43,052 bases of DNA from Myxococcales bacterium. Its GTDB lineage: Bacteria; Myxococcota_A; UBA796; GCA-2862545. Below the pieces are notes generated by a model, which saw nothing but the letters and a program-made list of their open reading frames with translations, was not told the DNA's origin and searched no databases. The DNA lies in NCBI GenBank assembly GCA_019634415.1, contig JAHQVJ010000066.1, forward strand, positions 1 to 43,052. Direction: 5' to 3'. The translations under genes and the position numbers were made by a program. This document shows, piece by piece, positions 39,901 to 43,052 of the stretch; the stretch's first letter is position 1; every line of letters starts with the position of its first letter.

Positions 39901-41186
39901 GGTGCGTACTCCAGCGTGCGTTCGGGAGGATCGTCCTCGGTGAGCCAGGCGCCGTCCTCACCAGGCTCGGTGATCGTCCGACAGGATCTGCGACGCCCCT
40001 CCTCCAGGTCGCACTCCCAATACGAGTCCACGCTCTCGTCGTTCTCGGGCCAGCGCTCGTCCACCGGGAACCGCCGGATGCTGCGCTCGGTGCGTCCGGA
40101 GGCGTCGAACACGAGCTCCTGCCAGAGGCTCAGGGTTCCGTCACCATTCTGGTCGTACAGACCCGAGATCCGCCCTTCCTCGTCCAGCCCCGCCCAGCGC
40201 AGCAGGACCAATTCGTCGTCCTGTGTGCCGGCGGATCCGTCCGCCCCCACCTCGTAGAACGCTCCCTGGCGGAACTGCCCCGCCGCATCTCGATCGATCT
40301 CCCACGTGCGGAAGACGACTTCCTCTCCGTCGCGCTCCGCCACCTGCCAGAAGCCGAGATCCTGTCCGAGATCGTCGGTGAGGTACCGTGTGCCACCGCT
40401 GCGCACGTCGTCGCGGGTGCCGGCCTCGCCATCCTCGCCCACATCTCCGTTCCAGACGGCCACGCGGAAGCCCTGGTCGTCGAACTCCGAGAACTCGACC
40501 ATCTCCACCTCGTCGTCCTCGGTGTCGAGCTGCTCGTCGGGGCCTGCGTCGATCTCGGTGACCGTGGCTTCGATCTCGCGCTCGTTGTAGGTGTAGGCCT
40601 TCGCGCGAACCGCTGCGTCATACACGTACACAGTCCGGACCAACAAGGGGCCGTCGTACTCGAAGGTCTGGACGTAATCCAGGTCGTCTTCGGTACCGGG
40701 CAGCCCGTCCTTGCCCATGCCGGCGCGGTAGTGAAGGCATTGCTGCAGCCGACCGTCTGGCAACGTGACGCACCGGTAGCCCTCGCCAGTGGGACTTCCG
40801 TCCTGCCAGGCGAAGAGGGACCGTGGTTCTTCGTAGACCGTGCGGAACTGGGTGTGCACCGCAGGAATGTCGACTCCAGAGAGCGTGCGCAGCCCGTGGA
40901 TCGAGACGTTTTGCAGTGACCCGTCGGGGAGCACCTGCTGCGGCGTGACGACGATCCTTCGGCCGCTCACCTCCAGACGTGCGGGAATGCGGCCATTGGA
41001 GCCGGAGTGGTTCCACTGGACGAACGCATGGGTCGCATCGAAGGCGCGACCGAGCCGGAAGGTCACCTCTGAGGTGAGGGAAACGTCGGTGGCACCGGCC
41101 TCGGGTGACGTTCGATGGGTGCTGAGCCCATCTGCACATCCCACCAGTGCAGCCGCCGCGAGCGGCGCAACAACGAAACGAACCAT
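39897..41186 (-). CDS. Ig-like (Big_5) lipoprotein L, cassette copy 2
   Basis: A 429-aa lipoprotein (lipobox LVGC), paralogue of the gene at 35699: 'TSPEAGATDVSLTSEVTFRL' Ig-like start, 'GLRTLSGVDIPAVHTQFRTV', and acidic turns 'MGKDGLPGTEDD', 'AGPDEQLDTEDD', 'VGEDGEAGTRDD', 'VGADGSAGTQDD', 'PGEDGAWLTEDD'. GGAG lies 7 nt before ATG 41186. First gene of the second complete cassette; its promoter region is conserved with copy 1. Confidence 0.8.
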   Translation of the reverse strand: MVRFVVAPLAAAALVGCADGLSTHRTSPEAGATDVSLTSEVTFRLGRAFDATHAFVQWNHSGSNGRIPARLEVSGRRIVVTPQQVLPDGSLQNVSIHGLRTLSGVDIPAVHTQFRTVYEEPRSLFAWQDGSPTGEGYRCVTLPDGRLQQCLHYRAGMGKDGLPGTEDDLDYVQTFEYDGPLLVRTVYVYDAAVRAKAYTYNEREIEATVTEIDAGPDEQLDTEDDEVEMVEFSEFDDQGFRVAVWNGDVGEDGEAGTRDDVRSGGTRYLTDDLGQDLGFWQVAERDGEEVVFRTWEIDRDAAGQFRQGAFYEVGADGSAGTQDDELVLLRWAGLDEEGRISGLYDQNGDGTLSLWQELVFDASGRTERSIRRFPVDERWPENDESVDSYWECDLEEGRRRSCRTITEPGEDGAWLTEDDPPERTLEYAP

Positions 41187-41207
41187 CCAAAATCTCCAAC
41201 GACGGTC

Positions 41208-41236
41208 AAGCTAATGGCTGCGTTCGCGACCGGCAA
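41208..41236 (-). promoter_or_regulatory. Conserved sigma-70-like promoter of cassette copy 2
   Basis: On the minus strand, TTGCCG (41231-41236) and TAGCTT (41208-41213) are 17 bp apart, matching the copy 1 promoter in place and spacing. The block GAGAGTC about 15-20 bp further upstream and CGTTGGAGATT after it are also shared. The rest of the 41237-41387 gap shows nothing I can name. Confidence 0.6.
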
Positions 41237-41387
41237 GACTGGCGCGAAGCCGACTCTCGGGGGGACAAGGCGCCATCGATGGCTCCTGGGACCACCACCG
41301 CACGACTACACGGTGACGAATCCCTCTTGCCACCCAGTTCGATCGAGCCTTCGCTCCGACACGAAGCCCTGGGGATGATCGCCTGCG

Positions 41388-41876
41388 TCATGCAGCCTTG
41401 GCCCAGCTAGACCCGTCCTTCACCATCGTAAACGACAGCGGGTCTGGGTCGGCTTTGGCCAAGGTACTCAGCTCGGCGTCCCAGGTGGCGTAGTCATCGA
41501 TGGGCTCCCGAACCCTCACCAGGCTCCGGAGCAACTTGTCTGCAGTCTCGGAGATCAACACCTTGTCGTTCTCCCAGCGGGACACGGTCTCAGGCGTGAA
41601 GCCGAGCCGCTCTGCCGTGTCTTGACCTGACCAACCCAACCACTTCCGCAAGAAGCGGGCCTCAGAGCCCGACAAACGCTCGGGCTTGTGGACCAACAGT
41701 CCCGCCACCACACGGAACAACTCCTCCATGTTGGGCACCCGGTACTTCAAGTCGCCACAGGACGTGCACCGCTGCCCCTCGATACCACTCAACTGCACGG
41801 TGGGCAGGGCACGCAGAGGCACGGTCACGGGCTCCATAGGGCCGTAGTCATCTCCACAGTGTCGACAGCTACTCAT
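41388..41876 (-). CDS. MqsA/YgiT-type zinc-finger HTH antitoxin
   Basis: A 162-aa protein. The N-terminus is a YgiT-type zinc finger (CRHCGDDYG and CTSCGDLKY, two CxxC pairs). The C-terminus is an Xre helix-turn-helix ('LRKWLGWSGQDTAERLGF', 'TPETVSRWENDKVLI'). GGAGG 5 nt before ATG 41876 decides the start, and ATGA overlaps the toxin gene. It should neutralise the DUF4258 toxin and repress the pair through the palindrome at 42205. A C-terminal extension after the HTH is typical of this subgroup. Confidence 0.85.
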   Translation of the reverse strand: MSSCRHCGDDYGPMEPVTVPLRALPTVQLSGIEGQRCTSCGDLKYRVPNMEELFRVVAGLLVHKPERLSGSEARFLRKWLGWSGQDTAERLGFTPETVSRWENDKVLISETADKLLRSLVRVREPIDDYATWDAELSTLAKADPDPLSFTMVKDGSSWAKAA

Positions 41877-42187
41877 GTCTTCCTCCATGCGGTCACCACG
41901 ATCAGGTGGTGCCCCGTGACGTGCGCAGAATCGCACTGACAGGGCTCGAACTCGATCACCACCCAGATCTTCGGGGTACGACGACGGTATCGCCATTCTC
42001 CGCGAGGCCCCTCGGCGTCACAGCCCCCATCCTCACCTGCCCAGATGACGTTGCGACAGTCGAGCTCGTCGAGGTTGTCATCCTCCATCTCATCGAGAGC
42101 GTGGCTGGTCCACTCCACCACTCCGTCGCGGAGAATCTGACGACTGATCTGCCGGATGGTGGTGTGGTCCAGAGGCTCGTCGAGCAT
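41873..42187 (-). CDS. DUF4258 family toxin
   Basis: A 104-aa protein with the DUF4258 pattern: 'VVEWTSHALDEMEDDNLDEL', 'DCRNVIWAG', then 'RGEWRYRRRTPKIWVVIEF' and a C-terminal strand 'GHHLIVVTAWRKT'. DUF4258 proteins are RelE/MqsR-like predicted ribonuclease toxins commonly found just upstream of YgiT-type antitoxin genes, as here. ATG 42187 has only a weak ribosome binding site, consistent with low toxin translation. Confidence 0.82.
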   Translation of the reverse strand: MLDEPLDHTTIRQISRQILRDGVVEWTSHALDEMEDDNLDELDCRNVIWAGEDGGCDAEGPRGEWRYRRRTPKIWVVIEFEPCQCDSAHVTGHHLIVVTAWRKT

Positions 42188-42204
42188 GAGGAGAACCTAG
42201 CCCA

Positions 42205-42223
42205 ACTTGATGAAATATCAAGT
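42205..42223. promoter_or_regulatory. Toxin-antitoxin operator palindrome
   Basis: ACTTGAT-N5-ATCAAGT is a perfect 7-bp inverted repeat in an AT-rich island 17 nt upstream of the toxin start. It is the expected place for the antitoxin's helix-turn-helix to bind and autorepress the pair. Confidence 0.7.
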
Positions 42224-42453
42224 CTTGACCCACCCTCAGGTCAGGCCCGTTGTGGAAGAGAGGTCGGTCCGACCGAGGACCAGGCAACACAGTCCCCGTC
42301 CGTTTCCTTGAAAGCCGTGAAGGAAGAACGCCCCTCGTGTCTCCTGCTCAACCGCGGCAAGGGCTCCAGGCTGCGAGTCTCACCGTCATGCCTCTATCAG
42401 CGCTCCTGTGCACAACATCGAGCTGCGAAGGTTTCACAGATCGCGACGTTGCA
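42224..42453. other. Intergenic region without recognisable genes
   Basis: Between the toxin operator and the end of the DUF3349-like gene I see no convincing coding frame, RNA or repeat. One 13-bp odd palindrome, GGTCGGTCCGACC (42262-42274), is the only local structure. Confidence 0.4.
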
Positions 42454-42735
42454 CTACGGCCCGTCGAGCCAGCTGGCCAGGCCGTGTCTCAGGAGCGTCA
42501 TCCGCGCACGCCGCACGTCTGGATCGTCCACAGCCAACGCAGCCGCCCTGTAGACCTCGTTCAGCCACACGGCCTCGCCCCCGTTCACGTCAGCCATCAC
42601 GTCCGCCAGGTTTCGGTCGGACATGTGGTCATAGAGCACTCGGATGACCGGGAGGACCATGCCAGGCGGCACGGGCCCACCGAACGCGGCCCACAGCAGG
42701 CGCCTCGTGCTTGCAAGGTGCGGCGGCACGGACAT
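42454..42735 (-). CDS. DUF3349-like small protein
   Basis: A 93-aa soluble helical protein starting at ATG 42735 with AGGAG 5 nt upstream. The layout 'WAAFGGPVPPGMVLPVIRVL', 'MSDRNLADVMADV' and 'DVRRARMTLLRHGLASWL' parallels DUF3349, small proteins best known from mycobacteria (WLRAGYP-G-P, then L..DEV..VA..L, then ER-RARLAA-GWP). The match is by eye and moderate. It lies 124 nt after the third cassette's gene A and may have come in with the toxin-antitoxin pair. Confidence 0.55.
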   Translation of the reverse strand: MSVPPHLASTRRLLWAAFGGPVPPGMVLPVIRVLYDHMSDRNLADVMADVNGGEAVWLNEVYRAAALAVDDPDVRRARMTLLRHGLASWLDGP

Positions 42736-42859
42736 GGTGTCTCCTGGGCCCACACTCACGTCGGCGTCGCCACGAACCTGGGTCCCACATGCCCGTACTC
42801 CTCGGGCATCTGGGCAGCAATCGAGAGAACGCGGGTGCGCCGGCAACAGCCACACCCGT

Positions 42860-43052
42860 TCAGGGCATCGCCGACAGCTCCTGCGACCACAGCACCGACT
42901 CGTACCGGCTCTCTCCCAACAGCACCAGACGGCCAGCGGTGTCTGCCACGAAGCCATGCTGGAGCGTCACCGAGTCCACCGTGTGCTCCCGCTGCACCTC
43001 GCGCGGGAAGGACACCTCCCCCAGCGGCTCCATCCAGGCGGTGTCGAAGGCG
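42860..43052 (-). CDS. 3' end of propeller lipoprotein A, cassette copy 3 (partial)
   Basis: The last 63 codons of a gene running off the window. The frame gives 'WMEPLGEVSFPREV', 'GFVADTAGRLVLLGES', and ends 'ESVLWSQELSAMP', clearly homologous to the ends of the genes at 32878 and 37070 ('PLGEVLFPEQTP', 'VFVADAAERLVVLG', 'LLWSRDLSSVP'). So a third cassette lies upstream, beyond the window. Confidence 0.85.
   Translation of the reverse strand, partial: AFDTAWMEPLGEVSFPREVQREHTVDSVTLQHGFVADTAGRLVLLGESRYESVLWSQELSAMP

Noticed and set aside
42262..42274. GGTCGGTCCGACC palindrome
   Set aside because: Short, isolated and not near a start codon; no evidence of function.

Overview
The window is about 43 kb of very GC-rich, densely packed bacterial DNA, with high GC at third codon positions and many 4-nt ATGA or GTGA stop/start overlaps. 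Several traits point to Myxococcota (Deltaproteobacteria in the older sense): a MYXO-CTERM-like C-terminus on a secreted matrixin-like protein, many lipoproteins with Thr/Gly/Ser/Asp-rich tails, MopE-type 'CDGVDNDC' metal-binding repeats, a TIGR02147/DUF4423 regulator, a sphingolipid desaturase and FG-GAP/ASPIC proteins. I cannot name a genus. I see no tRNA, rRNA, CRISPR array, insertion sequence or prophage.

Layout. (1) 1-11028 is mixed accessory content: two heptanucleotide repeat arrays abutting a lipoprotein pair; a YdeI/OmdA protein; a WYL regulator divergent from an epoxide-hydrolase-like enzyme with twin palindromic operators between them; a LysR regulator divergent from a GST; a topoisomerase-III-like protein without a TOPRIM domain; a Cys-motif carboxypeptidase-regulatory-domain protein; a matrixin-like protein whose zinc motif has lost the catalytic Glu; a lipoprotein; and a DUF4423 regulator. 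(2) 11063-18414 is a complete cbb3 oxidase locus, ccoN-O-Q-P-G-H-I-S, on the minus strand. It includes a 57-aa CcoQ and an unusually short 49-aa CcoH. A SafE/DsbD_2-type copper-linked membrane protein diverges from it. (3) 19260-26007 holds a second heptamer repeat locus and two adjacent ECF sigma modules. One runs sigma, anti-sigma, DUF2282 (bufferin-like) protein, PDZ protein, cupin/JmjC oxygenase. The other is a sigma coupled to a vWA/YfbK protein whose N-terminus looks like a transmembrane anti-sigma. (4) 26236-32819 is a plus-strand cluster: sphingolipid delta-4 desaturase and two CRTAC1-like FG-GAP/ASPIC proteins. The first of these is interrupted by an in-frame UGA followed at once by a hairpin that fits the bacterial SECIS layout, and its C-terminal part carries a thioredoxin-like WCGSC motif. 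(5) 32878-43052 is a tandem array of a three-gene lipoprotein cassette: Ig-like lipoprotein, then two MopE-repeat propeller lipoproteins. Two cassettes are complete and the 3' end of a third lies at the window edge. A DUF4258/MqsA-type toxin-antitoxin pair and a DUF3349-like gene sit at the junction between copies 2 and 3.

How it works together. The best-defined function is microaerobic respiration with copper-dependent oxidase maturation. The nearby DUF2282/ECF module may be a copper-stress response (inference). Much of the rest is cell-envelope or secreted material of unknown role. The most interesting lead is the possible selenocysteine UGA at 29384, then the unusual DUF2282 operon, the paired heptamer loci, the TOPRIM-less topoisomerase and the tandem lipoprotein cassettes with an embedded toxin-antitoxin pair.
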